The notes beneath the pieces are model-generated. The model was given only the letters and a program-made list of their open reading frames with translations. It was not told the origin of the DNA and made no database searches. Shown piece after piece: positions 11,231 through 21,921 of a stretch of 64,000 nucleotides of DNA. The DNA comes from Immersiella caudata (Eukaryota > Ascomycota > Sordariomycetes > Sordariales > Lasiosphaeriaceae): positions 6,014,001 to 6,078,000 of the forward strand of contig JAULSU010000002.1 in assembly GCA_030512335.1 (NCBI GenBank), written 5' to 3'. The number at the start of each line of letters is the position of its first letter. Position 1 is the stretch's first letter. The position numbers and the translations under genes are program-made.

Positions 11231-11466
11231 TGTCAGAAAGAAAGGGGTTCAGGGGCCCTGGCCTTCCGGTCAGCGAAGCTGACTGGATGCCTGGCACCGC
11301 CTGAACGCCAGTCAGACTCAGCTATGGTTTTGACGAAGCTTAGTCGTACGGAGTGGTCTATAAAGAAGGAGGTTCTGGCTGAAAGCCAGAACCTCAACAA
11401 GCAATACAATCAAGCCATTGCAACCCACTTCATTTTCACCAATTCCAAGGTGCAGTGTTTCTGACA
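11231..11466 (+). mobile_element. TG..CA repeat element, copy 1 (solo-LTR-like or MITE)
   Basis: A 236 bp copy of a family also seen at 43595, 44107 and 44403. It starts TGTCAGAAA and ends TTTCTGACA, a 9-bp terminal inverted repeat with TG..CA ends. Inside are a GGTCAGCGAAGCTGACT hairpin and a longer hairpin around 11377-11395 (GGTTCTGGCT/AGCCAGAACC). No target duplication is evident at this copy. It has no coding capacity; open frames across it are fortuitous. Confidence 0.7.
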
Positions 11467-11646
11467 AGAATTACCAAGGGAAAAAGGGTGATAGGACACG
11501 GCAGAGGCAGCGCCTCAGGCGGCGTTTAAACTCGTAGATTTCGTTATCGCTGTCGTGTAAGCCGTAAAAAGGAGGGAGGTAATACCGGTGATAGGGTAGT
11601 AACTTCCCGTGATGCTGAAGAAGGCTTTCGTGTTGGATTCTGTCTG

Positions 11647-12099
11647 GTGCACGAAGCTGATCGTGGAAGTTTCACCAGTATTGGCGTGAAACGCAGCGGT
11701 CCTCCCGGAGCATATCTTCAAGAAGCTTTTCGGACCCCGAACTCTTGTAGGACGCTCTCGAAGGCTGGAATGGACAACGGAATGGTGTTGGTAGGAGAGT
11801 GCTACTGCCACAGTTTCATGGCTTCCAAAGCCATTGTGGGCCCGATACCGGCCGGGATAAGAGTTGTCGACACGCTCACGCCTGTTGGAGACTATTATGA
11901 GTGTTATTTTGTTGAGGAAATTGAAGGACTTGGGAAAAGATCGGATGCTGATCCGAGAATCCGGGGGTTGATGTTAAATATATGGTCCGGGGAGACGGAT
12001 ATCACGATGTTAACAGCGAGATTCGCGAACCTGACAGGGGAGAAGAAAGTCACCCTGCTGAGGGAGCACGTTGGTGCTTTTTTTTTTTTTTTGATCTAG
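11647..12099 (+). pseudogene. HET-like C-terminal fragment
   Basis: The open frame has VLVGECYCHSFMASKA near 11780-11830, which resembles the conserved tail of fungal heterokaryon-incompatibility (HET) proteins (usually ...LVGECYVHGxMDGEA). No HET domain precedes it in any frame, so it appears to be a detached, decayed 3' end. The frame runs into a T15 tract (12078-12092) and stops. The assignment rests on one short motif. Confidence 0.3.
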
Positions 12100-12787
12100 T
12101 TCTAGTTTGATATCAATCGGTGCGTACGGGCGACGCATCTTCCAAATCAGAGTGTTTTTCTTTATTTTCAATCCGAAGTGCGGAGGTGACAACATCATCA
12201 CATAAAAACATCCTAGTTGTATGAGATGAATCTTTCGTTCCTCTTCTCTTGCTCCCAAAGTTATATAAACCCAGTTTACATCTCAACACTGATTGCATCA
12301 AGGGTGACGAGGATAGGGGGTTGCACTGCAAGGTGGCCGTTCGTATCGTAGGGGCAAGATAAGTGATCAATTGAAGCCTGCCCCCCGCTCTCTGGCTCTG
12401 CCAGAGATCTTGCTCTTTACAGACTATAGTACATAACGTGCATTACGTCTATCCAGAAACTTGGCAGCACTAACAACCTGGCTATACCAGGCTGCCAGCC
12501 AAATCGAAGCTAACCGGATGCCCAGGGTGGCATCCAATCTGGCATGTGTGTTGTATTGCGTCTGTCTGGTATCCTCGAAGTTTGGGGAAACGGGAGACGT
12601 CATTCGGCTCTGGCCGAGCCAGCTAGGCCACGGCCAATCAGGAGCCTGGACTGCACTGCCCCAGGCGGCCATGCGCAGACCCGACCGAGGCGCAGTGAGC
12701 CGCTACTCATGCGACGCGGTTTACTGCATCGCCAACTCGGAGGTTTTGTCGCCATCTTTCTCTCTCGCTTGTTCGCCGTCCGCAAAC
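12100..12787. other. Intergenic, upstream of the NACHT gene
   Basis: No gene supported. The last 150 bp before 12788 should hold the promoter and 5' leader of the NACHT gene. The reading frame of exon 1 is open upstream to 12461 but has no protein-like content there, so ATG 12788 is preferred. Confidence 0.4.
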
Positions 12788-15700
12788 ATGGAGCCGCTCT
12801 CGGCCCTCAGCGTCGCCAGCAGCACGATCCAGCTGCTGGATTTCGGGTCCAAACTGTGGGATCGCGTCCACGAGCTGTACGTGTCGGCCAACGGAACGAC
12901 GGCGACGCACCAGATGCTGCGCACCGAGGCAGAGCGGCTACGCGACCTGAATGCAGGGTTGGGCCAGCTTTTGGTCCCTGATAATTTGCGCCGGAGCCTC
13001 ACGCCGACCGAACAGGCAATTGTTGCCCTGTGTTCCGAGTGCGATGATGCCGCCAATGAGCTGGTCAGCGCCTTGGAGAAGCTCTCGATTGGCGACATGG
13101 ACGAACCGAGCGTGGGTTTTTGTCATGAAGCCGAAATACGGGAAAGTTTTGCTAACCTATTACTTGCGTCACGCTCAGGAAGGGGATAGTGAAGACTTGG
13201 CAAAGGGAAAGCTGTTGAGCGGAATCGCCAGCTTCGGCAGAGAAAAGAAACGGAAGCGCACCGGAGTGCACAGAAAATGGAGCGCGGTTCGTGCTGCTCT
13301 GAAGGAGGTCTGGGTGCAAAAGGATATCGACAAGCTCTGCCACCGCCTCACGACCTTGAAAGATTCTGTAGGGACTTCCATCTTGTACAACCTGCAGTAC
13401 GTCGACCCTCTCTTCCTTGCTTTTTCCCTCGTTCCCTTTTTCTTTTAGGCTTCACGCAAGAGCCCCCAGTCCTAACCAGCGACCCATAGGCACGAAATCG
13501 CCGAATCTAGCCGCAAACTCAGCGATATTCAAGCCAGAGCAGCAACCTGGGACTCGGCAAAGCCATTCAGCGACTGGCATGAGGCCCACAAGACGGATTC
13601 AAACCGCTGTCTGGTGAACCTGTTCGACGCCGTCGGGCTAAGCCGTCGGCGAGGCAACAGGACCATCAACGATCATATTGGACACGACGACCTAGAGCTG
13701 CAGCCATGGTCTGACATGTCCGGACGACTTATGGACTGGCTCCTAGACAAGCTGTCGTTTGAAGAGATGTTTGACCGCCAAGACAGAATACCTGACGCTT
13801 TTCCCGACACCTTTCAGTGGGTTTTTGAAGACCCAAAAGATCCGGAGAGACCGTGGGATAGCTTCTCGTCGTGGTTGTCGAAAGGTGAAGGGGTCTACTG
13901 GATCACGGGAAAAGCTGGCTCGGGAAAGTCGACCATGATGAGAATGCTGTTCAACAGCCCGCGCACTCGTTGGCTTCTTCGCGAGTGGCACCAAAGCAAT
14001 CCCATTATTGTCTCGTCTTTCTTCTTCTGGAACTCGGGGTCGGCGCTGCAAATGTCCGAGGAGGGCTTGCTCCGGTCTCTGTTGCGCCAGGTGTTGGAAG
14101 AGATACTGAAGGACCCGTCGGAGCAGCTGATGAGAAAACTCGAAGCGTTCTGTCTCATCCTCCCACCGGGGGCGACCTTGCGGTTCAAGGACCTCAAACA
14201 ACTGCTCCGAATCGTCGTTGAAGAAAACGACCAACCCCTCCGATATTTCTTCCTCATCGATGGCTTGGATGAGGTCGAAGGGGACAAGGCATCGCTGGTG
14301 GCCCTGGCGCACACGCTCGGCACCTACCCGCATATCAAGATGTGCGTGTCGAGTCGACCGTGGGTTGTGTTTGAGGACGGATTCTGCCAGCAGCCGAGCC
14401 TGATGCTGCAGTTTCTCACCTACGACGACATCATGCGCTACGTGAGGGAGAAATTGACGGGCCAGCCGGCCTTCCGCGAGCTGGCTTGGGGGTTCCCGAA
14501 AACTGCCGAGGACTTGCTTGAGGACATTACCGCCAAGGCCTCGGGGGTGTTCTTGTGGGTAATACTCGCAGTCGACTCTCTGATCAAAGGCCTCGCCGAC
14601 GGCGACCGCATTGATGATCTCAAGTGCCGCTTGGACGACATCCCAGAAGAGTTGGAAGAATTGTTCGGCAAGATGCTGCACGGTCTTCAGGGGCGGTACT
14701 TTGTCGACGCGGCTCGCATTTTTCAGATGCACCGAGCAGCCAAGGAGCCCGGGCTTGAATTCAGCCGAGGATTCTCGCTGCTGGCGCTCGCCCTGGCTGA
14801 AGAATTGACCGTGGCCTCTGCGGCGAAATGGGCGTTCAAGCCCTTGACCGACAAGGAGCTGCTGATGCACTCCATCACCATGAAGCGCCGGCTCGGCAGC
14901 CGCTGCAATGGCCTGCTCGAGATCGAGGACCCGCGGAGAAAGAACGGCAATATCTGGAGCGCCAGAGATCTGGACCGCCTCATCACAGACGCCGGGGCTG
15001 GCGACCCCTCGGTGCTGCCGACCCTCCACGCTTACGGCCGCGCCCTGGCCCACACAACGGTCCAGTATCTGCACCGGACCGTCAAGGACTACCTAGAAGC
15101 ACCGGAAATTTGGCTCAAGATTGAAGAGGCCGCAGCCAGCGACCGCCGACCCGATCATCGGACGTCGCTCTGCCTCGTCCACATGGTGTTTTGGAAGACG
15201 TGGACTCTGAACGCGAGCGAAGATGACATCGCGTTGGAGACATCGGGAGCGACCTTCAAGAGCATGTTGGAACAAGCCCTTCGCTCTGCGCTCACGCTCG
15301 CCAGGAAGCCGCAAATCGAAGTGCTCGATGCCATTGGCAGGAGCCTATTCCAAGGAGACACGGTCTTCTCGGTCTGGAGCAGACTCGACATCACTTGTCC
15401 CCCAGACAACTTCCTGTCTTTTGCGGTCCACTGCAACCTTGTGGAATATGTGGACGAAAAGCTAGCAGTTTCAAGCCCCAAGGTCTCGGTGCGGCAATGT
15501 TCCCGCTTGCTCCAAGTTGCCGCGTCGAAAGAGGCGGAGCTGGTTTCCATTCATCATCGAGATGACACTAGCATTGAGGATGAGGAGAGCGACAGTGACG
15601 ACCTGAACGACCACCACGATGAGAAAGGCGGTGAGCATAATGAAGATGAGGAAAGAAACGGTAGCGATGAGGAGGATGATGATGATGACTGTTGGGTTGG

Positions 15701-15917
15701 GTATCGATATCCAGGTGGCCCAGACCTGGAAATGGTGCAGCTGCTGCTCCGTCACGGAGCGGACCCTGACCGTGCCGTTGACGGGCTGTCCTGTCGCGAG
15801 GTTGTCGAACGCCGCCTGTCCATGCTCCTTGATTCTTCGCCAGAGCACAGGTATCGCCGTTACATCATGAGCAAGATGAATGGTATCTTCGACCGAGGGG
15901 GCGAAGAGAGAGCATAG
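12788..15917 (+). CDS. NACHT-domain STAND protein (NLR-like)
   Basis: Exons are 12788-13111, 13179-13396 and 13490-15917, giving 989 aa. Both introns have GT..AG borders and CTAAC branch sites. The N terminus (MEPLSALSVASSTIQLLDFG) is the helical opener typical of fungal STAND proteins. Landmarks follow in order: a WDSAKPFSDWHEAHKTD linker, NACHT Walker A GKAGSGKST (about 321-329), Walker B FFLIDGLDEVEGD (about 433), a DUF7791-like region ending in TVQYLHRTVKDYLE, an Asp/Glu-rich low-complexity stretch (about 874-915), and a single ankyrin-like unit (EMVQLLLRHGADPD). Fungal NACHT proteins are thought to act as intracellular nonself sensors that oligomerise on NTP binding. With only one repeat, the ligand-sensing end looks reduced. 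Nothing in the frame is broken. Confidence 0.85.
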
Positions 15918-17300
15918 GCAGCCGTGTACACATCTACGCCTGTGAGATTCTGGTCTAGGTCAGCCATAAAACTCGAGATAACGAATCCCCATTTGGTGGT
16001 CGAACTTAGTTGGAGAGTTGGTCGGAGCAGCCCATCTTCATCCTCGAGTTTGCTGAAGTATTCTCCAATGTACTGATAAAGCCAAGTCGCTGCACAGAAA
16101 CACACAATTGATAAGCCCCTCGCTGCCGTCACCAAAGACCTTGGATCTGGCCAAGGACGCCAGCTGTCGGATTGCACCATCTAAGCGCCAGAATAGATCA
16201 AATTGACTGTATTGCGTGTGTCTCGCGATATGTCCAACATCCCTAACTTATTTACCGCGCTGCCCTGTAAAAAGGAGGTGCAGGGTACACAGACCACTCC
16301 TTGCTGGCAGGCTCTGTAATACAGGGCCTCTCCAGTGCCCTCAGAGACTAGAACTTAACAGGTACCTAGATATTGCCTCCGGCAGATCTGGCGCTCGCGA
16401 TAGTCTGAGCCCGCCAATAAAGGGGCCAATCGTGGCAATATCCTACATGAATCGTCAGCCCCTATTTCTCGGCCTTCCCGGGCCGCTGGAGGGGGGGTGA
16501 GGGTTCGTACGATGCGAGACAGAGCAGTGACAGCTTGTGTGATGTTACCAGGGCTGAGCAATGTTTCTCGGAATATGTTCTTTGACTCGTCCAATTGTGA
16601 TGTGCCGTGGGGCTCTTGCCGCGTAGAGTCCAAAACTTTAGACACTCGCTTCCAAAGCAACCGCCACAATTGGCAAAGCGCTGCCCTCAAGGGCGAACAG
16701 GCTGCCTCTCTGTAAAATGAGCTCGTAGTGGTAGTCGTCCATTATGCTTCAATTGCCTGGCTTACTGGAGAGATGGCTGTGGTCACTTTGCCCTTGATCA
16801 CGGAATAAGAAGGGTTCAAAAAAGAATGGTTGAGTCCAGGTTATGAATGATGGTGCTTGCGTGCCCTCCATTACCCTGCTTCGCCACGACATTCATTTCC
16901 AGTTCATGAATATGTGCCCGCGTTATGCTTCACAGTCAGCCAGCGCGTTGGGTTTTGCTGCTGCTGGTTGATTTTGGGCCACTCCTTCTTTCATGGGCGT
17001 GATGGCGTCAAGGGGATACAACATCTGCACCCAAGCAGCAGTTCAGAGGCTGCGTACCTTGGCGAGCTGTCTGGTGCCGCATGCAGTGCGATAGCCGGCC
17101 AAGTCGGCGCCCAAGTCCGCGTCGCTGCCCAAAGCAGCAGCCCTAGCCAACACGAGCGGGGGAGAAAAGAGAACTGGCTGTTAGTTTCAAAATGTCGGGA
17201 ATTGCCCATGATATGGTTGTCTTGTGAAGCAAAAAGAAGTCCAGTACGCGAGAGATACAGAGAGTTTCAAGTCCTTCGAGGGGTGCCAAACACACAAGCA
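15918..17300. other. Intergenic, no gene supported
   Basis: About 1.4 kb without a supportable gene. Two minus-strand open frames (15860-16180 and 16355-16690) have a few protein-like stretches but no recognisable family, no joining splice sites and no clear start. Confidence 0.4.
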
Positions 17301-18001
17301 TCACTCAGGTAGTCCCTCCCCCAGCTCAACCACGATGTCTGGACTCAAGCCCCTCGCCCCGCCACATGCCGTCACCTCCCACTCCTTCAAACGATCCGGC
17401 TCACCATCTTGCCTCCTCTCAATAAACTCAAACACCCTGTAGTCCCCATTTGCCAAAGTCTTCCCTGAAACGCCCGCCTTCAAAAACCCCTCGTGAGACA
17501 CTACGAGAATCAACTTCTCCGGTCGGTTGTACAGGTCCCGCAACGCCACCTGTGCCCGATTGAGTATTGCGTCCCGCGTGTAGAAATATAGGCTCCCTGC
17601 GGGCGAGGTCTTATCCGGATAAAGTAGATCGAGGGAGGAGAAGTCGAGGGTCGAAAATTCCTCGGCCAGGCTTGGGACAGGAGTGCCAGTGTTCCAGTTC
17701 TTGGTAGAGTTTTCTATCAATCTCAGTCGTCGTCAGCGCGTGTGCCATGTCGTAGAATATGTGATTGCGTTGGGGAGGTGCACCTTGCCATCGTGCATCG
17801 GGCGCCACTTTGATGCCCGCTTCGGTTAGCCAATCCAGCGATGTCAGGGCTGTTTGGAGAGCCCTTCGCATGGGGGAGAGCACAACCAATCCGACGTCTT
17901 TTGTCCTTCGCTTTCTCTGGCAGAAAGTTCTTCAGATGATGCCCAAGTTGTGCGCTCTGTGTCTTCCCGAGCTCTGACAGGCCAGGGTCTCGAAGATGCA
18001 C
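17301..18001 (-). pseudogene. Histidine-phosphatase (phosphoglycerate-mutase-like) gene, frameshifted
   Basis: Minus-strand segments match this family in order: DPGLSELGKTQ, then VVLSPMRRALQTALTSLDWL, then TGTPVPSLAEEF, LYPDKTS and LILVVSHEGFL. A 70-nt intron (17783-17714) joins DARWQ to ENSTKNWNTG cleanly. Between the first two segments the frame slips by one base at an A4 run (about 17898-17902 on the + strand), and no exon with the catalytic RHG/RHA motif was found upstream. Either the gene is decayed, or there is a homopolymer sequencing error plus an unrecognised first exon. Confidence 0.6.
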
Positions 18002-18420
18002 CTGAGACTCTTTATGTTGTCAGCTCCAACTTCACGTGCAATGAATTCGATGGTGAGGTGCTCTTACCTAGCTGATCTAGGTATTGGCGCCAGGTGCCCC
18101 AGTGGCGGCCGACAAAGGTACTGTGGCATTAAGTGCGACCGAGTCCAGAACAAAGGGTGGATTTCGGGCTCTGCAATTCCGGTTTAAAGAATCTCACGAC
18201 AACATTATTGTCTTCACGATTCTTTGTAGCAGGTAAGCAGCTATCATTTTAAATAAAAGACCGCTGAAATCGATGCTACTCTAAGAAGACTCATCAACAC
18301 AACCACTTCAGTATTTCAGCACTTCAGCCGAGAGGCATAGTCAACGTCAAAGGTACGTGGGGCGCATCTGTTTATTAACTAATCATACAGCCAGATTCGC
18401 CGGAAGCATTAACCACAACC
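18002..18420. other. Intergenic
   Basis: No gene seen. It should hold the missing first exon of the histidine phosphatase (-), if one survives, and the leader of the 2EXR-like relic (+). An AT-rich patch lies at 18190-18260. Confidence 0.35.
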
Positions 18421-19021
18421 ATGGCCCATATCATCCCCCAAGAACTACAGGATATGATTTACCGCCAAGCCTACTCCCTTCTCGGCATCAATTTCTTCGC
18501 CCTTGAGAGTCTCGAGAGTTGTGTTGGCCTCCGTCCGTCCGGGCGTTTCGCACTCACCCATCGCGGTATCGGACCAGTCCCCGTACCCCAAAGGGAGCCT
18601 CTCTGCATGCTCCGCCCGCCGTGTGTCCGCCCCAAGGACAACACCCTCTGGTGGATGCCGGATGAATCTGTCGACAATGGCAACCTCTCTTGCCCCCGAA
18701 CAACCTTTTACAACGGCCAGAACCCCCCGGCGTACACCACCCGCTTCAACCTCAACAGGCTGTTCAAGCGATCTGCCTTTGGGGTCGGTCGCACCCTCAC
18801 CCGCCACTACAACTGGGATGGAATGCACTTAAAAACACAAAAGACAGGTACTACGACATCCCACGATGGAAGGCCAATGAACAAGGTCCCTTTCTCGAGT
18901 CCATCATCCACGTCAACCACCAGACTGACCTCATCTGTCTTCAGATCCCCAACAGGATTTCCTACCACCACTGGTTTGGAACTCCATATGGCCCTACGGG
19001 TTTCGAACGGTTCTTTGATAT

Positions 19022-19057
<36 letters not shown>

Positions 19058-19471
19058 AAGGGGCTGGTGGTAGAATGGCGACTGAGGCGCGAACATTCAC
19101 CGTTGGGATCCACCGAGGACTGGGATCACGACTGGATGAAAGACGGCAACGAACGGCGCATGCACGACTGAAGCTATCAAATCCATCTCAACTTTCGACT
19201 TCCTAGACAGGAAGAGCTCTTCTTCCTCGACTACGCTGTACGCCTCAAGGCGGAGATGGCGCCGGGCTCGGAGGCTCGGAGGTGGCGTGGTGGTAAGTAC
19301 GACTTTTTCGAGGTTTTGGAGGGAGATGGAGCTTGGGAGAGGATCAAGGATGATCAGACTGATACCACGTGCGTGGAGGATTTCGATGTAGCGTCGGCCA
19401 TTGCTGATGCCAAGGAGCATCATTGTCTTTTAGAGAATGTCCGTTTGGTGCTAAGAGGGCACCGGCGGTGA
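18421..19471 (+). pseudogene. 2EXR/F-box-like protein relic interrupted by poly(T)
   Basis: The opening (MAHIIPQELQDMIYRQAYSL) is F-box/2EXR-like. Near 18830 the protein-like reading moves to another frame (DRYYDIPRWKANEQGPFLES, then HVNHQTDLICLQ and FGTPYGPTGFERFF), which implies an indel. A T30 tract (19024-19053) then cuts the frame. Beyond it, from about 19205, a third frame resumes with EELFFLDYAVRLKAEM and KYDFFEVLEGDGAWERI, like the end of the same family. Order and spacing fit one gene broken by at least two lesions. The family name is tentative. Confidence 0.4.
19024..19053. repeat. T30 homopolymer
   Basis: Thirty consecutive T inside the 2EXR-like relic. It separates two protein-like segments and so looks inserted or expanded after the gene arose. 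Confidence 0.9.
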
Positions 19472-19744
19472 GGATGATGGTTCGCGTTCTAGTGATGTGA
19501 GACAGTGTCTTCGATCTCTGCTAAGTGTGTCTAAATTTCCATGTCAGGGTGAGTTTAGTGTCTGAAGTGCAAGTATAAATAAAATGGTATTTTCGTCGAG
19601 AATGTAAGCTGATATTGAAGTGACGATCAACTTTACGAAATGCGTGAGAAATGAAGAACATGGCGGGTATATATACTCATGGCTTCGTGGACCACAAAGT
19701 AGAACTGGAAAGAAAACGATCACAGCCTTTTCAGTCCACCTCAA

Positions 19745-20551
19745 TCAACCGCCCCCCCCCCCCCCCCCCCCCCCCCGTATCCGTCCACCATCCTCTCCCC
19801 CTACCTTCCGATACACCTCCAATTCAGCCTGGGACTGCTGCGCCGTAATCTCATGCACAACATCAACCCCTTTATAGTTCCACACGACAACAAGTGCTTC
19901 CCAAAACCCCGGGATCTCCCCCTTTCCAGCATACGGAAACTTCTTCACATCAACCTGCAATTCCCCATCCACCCCCATCCGCCGCGGAACCTCCCTCCAA
20001 GCTGTAACGACACCAGGTGAAAAGTCAGACCGCCGCGAGGATTGAAGGCTTGAAATTAATTCTAGTGTCGGGGCTCCCGGTACGTTCGTGTGCGCGGTTG
20101 TACTCGACGTAGTACCCGAACCCCTGGCTGCCGTTCCAAAGAATCATTTGTTCTAGTTTTGGCATTAGTGTCGCGGCGTGGGCGGCTCGGGTGAGGAGTT
20201 GTTGGCGTTTCCACCTTGCGATGGTGGGGGCGGAGCCGGGATGAGGTTAGACAGAATTTTGAGTGTCTCCCATGTCCTAAGCTTTGGGTTGGGGGGTAGT
20301 GGTTGTGGAGAGGCGAAATCATGGAAGACATCGAACGCGTCGATGAGGAAGGATGCTGATAGTTCTGTCAGGGAGGTGCAGCGTCGTGTGGTTTTGGACA
20401 GTTGGCGGCTGAGGGGACGCTTGCTTCTTGTTCTCTCGGTCTGGAAATGGAAGGGTGGTGATATGTCGGAGATGTTGGCTTGCCGGCCTTTCCCTTCACT
20501 CTGATCTGGAATTATTGTTCCAAAATCACTGCTCCAAGACCCTCCTGGCAT
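19745..20551 (-). pseudogene. F-box-like protein relic
   Basis: The minus strand shows a recognisable order of fungal F-box-like C-terminal features split over three frames: TSLTELSASFLIDAFDVFHDF, then LLTRAAHAATLMPKLEQMIL and WNGSQGFGYYVEY, then FSPGVVTAWREVPRRMGV and GELQVDVKKFPYAGKGEIPG. Frame changes lie near 20200 and near 20030. No N-terminal F-box helix was found. It is read as a decayed gene; independent indel errors are the alternative. Confidence 0.45.
19752..19776. repeat. C25 homopolymer
   Basis: Twenty-five consecutive C at the 3' end of the F-box-like relic. Runs of 15 or more also occur at 12078 (T15), 40068 (T18), 56542 (C17) and 57084 (G16, inside an intron). Confidence 0.9.
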
Positions 20552-20569
20552 CCCAAGACCCCAGTTGAC

Positions 20570-20800
20570 CTAAGAAGTGCCAGAGAGCGGATCATTATGG
20601 CTGCTGGCATGCATCACCTTCAGGAGGAAGAGAAAGACGACGACGATAGCACCACCAACCCCCCTCCAAACCACTGGCCTCATAAGTTGGCGCCATTTCC
20701 TCGTCGTTCCGTCTCTCCCAAGACACGGATCGTTCAGTAAGCACCCTTGTTTCCCGTTTCCATGATGTTCCCAGTGTGGTTGTCCTGTCGCTAATCTCAT
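20570..20800 (-). CDS. Small single-pass membrane ORF, uncertain
   Basis: A 76-codon open frame with one strong hydrophobic segment (VVWRGVGGAIVVVFLFLLKV). Its upstream DNA (20840-20990) resembles the promoter of the small protein gene at 24891-25115, which is the main reason to consider it real. The product is not recognised, and it may equally be the decayed N-terminal part of the neighbouring F-box relic. Confidence 0.25.
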   Translation of the reverse strand: MRLATGQPHWEHHGNGKQGCLLNDPCLGRDGTTRKWRQLMRPVVWRGVGGAIVVVFLFLLKVMHASSHNDPLSGTS

Positions 20801-20839
20801 TGTTGTCCAGCAGAAGATGAAGAGAGCTTCTAGGTAGAT

Positions 20840-20990
20840 TTAAGCGGTGGTAATCTGGGGCCAGCTCCGTTCCCGTAATGGAGACTCCTAACTCATAATA
20901 TAGGTATCAACTTGTTAGGTCACGACCCGATTGGTCTCCGTTGGTGAGTCTCCGCTGTCTTTGTGCGTGTGTGAGCAATCTCTGCCGTGC
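20840..20990. repeat. Duplicated upstream segment, copy A
   Basis: Similar to 25335-25480. Shared blocks include GGTCACGA(C/G)CCGATTG at 20919-20933 versus 25410-25425, TCCG(C/G)(T/C)GTCTTTGTGCGT at 20951-20968 versus 25455-25471, and, on the minus strand, an ATT(A/C)TGAGT..GGAGTCT..ACGGG block. The two copies have the same order and orientation. Confidence 0.5.
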
Positions 20991-21000
20991 GAGGCAATCT

Positions 21001-21921
21001 TCGTCGGAATAATTGCCGCCCCCCCCCAGGCTCATTCCCATGTCACCACAGTGGAACAAGCTCTCCGGAACAGCGGTTTGGTGCCTCCTGTCTGATTTCA
21101 AGCAACCTACTGACCATGGATCGCTTCCTCCTGCAAAACGGACTGGAGCGTTGAAGAGACGAAACCGAGATGAGCAAGATACGTAAGGTAGGTCGACAGC
21201 CCGAGGATCGAGATTCTGGTGAGTGATCGCACTGGCCCATGACAACCCACCAGAATGAAGCGTCTTCGTCCCAGTTATGCTAGTGTCAAACGGCCGTCAA
21301 AGGCCGATAGGAGCGGGCAAGCGGGCTCTGTCCGGGCGCATTTGCATTCGTCCGACACCGTGACGGGAACGTCCCCGCGAGCTCAAAAAATAATTACACC
21401 CCAACGCCCCGGCCTTGCAGCAACGTCTCCTCTCTGTACATTCCAGTCACGCTGTTCAAGGGCTCAGGGAGCAGCCCCTGCCAAGACCCAGGCACTTATG
21501 AGAGAAATTTGTGGAGATTAGGTGGGGCATGCTCCAAACTGACATATTTTCCATGCCTGGGGGAGGGGTAGATGCCCAAGTGTTAGGAAAAATGTCTGCA
21601 CACCGGAACCTCTAGTTCAAAACAGTTGTTATGAAGGGGGCGTTGCAACCACTTAACCGTAATGCTAGGTACCTATTGCCCAGCTAGAATATGCGCGGTG
21701 TGCAGGAACGCTTGTGGGGTGGCAGAGCTGCGCCGGAGATCTTGGGGGTACCTAGTTCCTTCCGGCGGTGCTGTGGCGTTCATGTTGCCATGTCGGGTTA
21801 GCTGCTAGATAGACTCCATCGCATCCTAGAAAGCGCGCGGGTTTCTTCTGTTCGCGGCCTCTTCCATCTCGCGTGCCTCCCCCAGCGCTAGCTCCATCGC
21901 GCTGCAGTCGACGGTATCGCC
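21001..21921. other. Intergenic, no gene seen
   Basis: No supportable gene. It contains a short C run (21018-21027). The final 150 bp presumably hold the promoter and leader of the membrane protein at 21922. Confidence 0.4.

Noticed and set aside
13743..15074. 443-codon antisense open frame
   Set aside because: It lies wholly opposite the NACHT exon; composition is typical of the shadow of a high-GC3 gene.
15860..16690. Two minus-strand open frames downstream of the NACHT gene
   Set aside because: Some protein-like stretches, but no family, no splice connection and overlap with the NACHT stop region.
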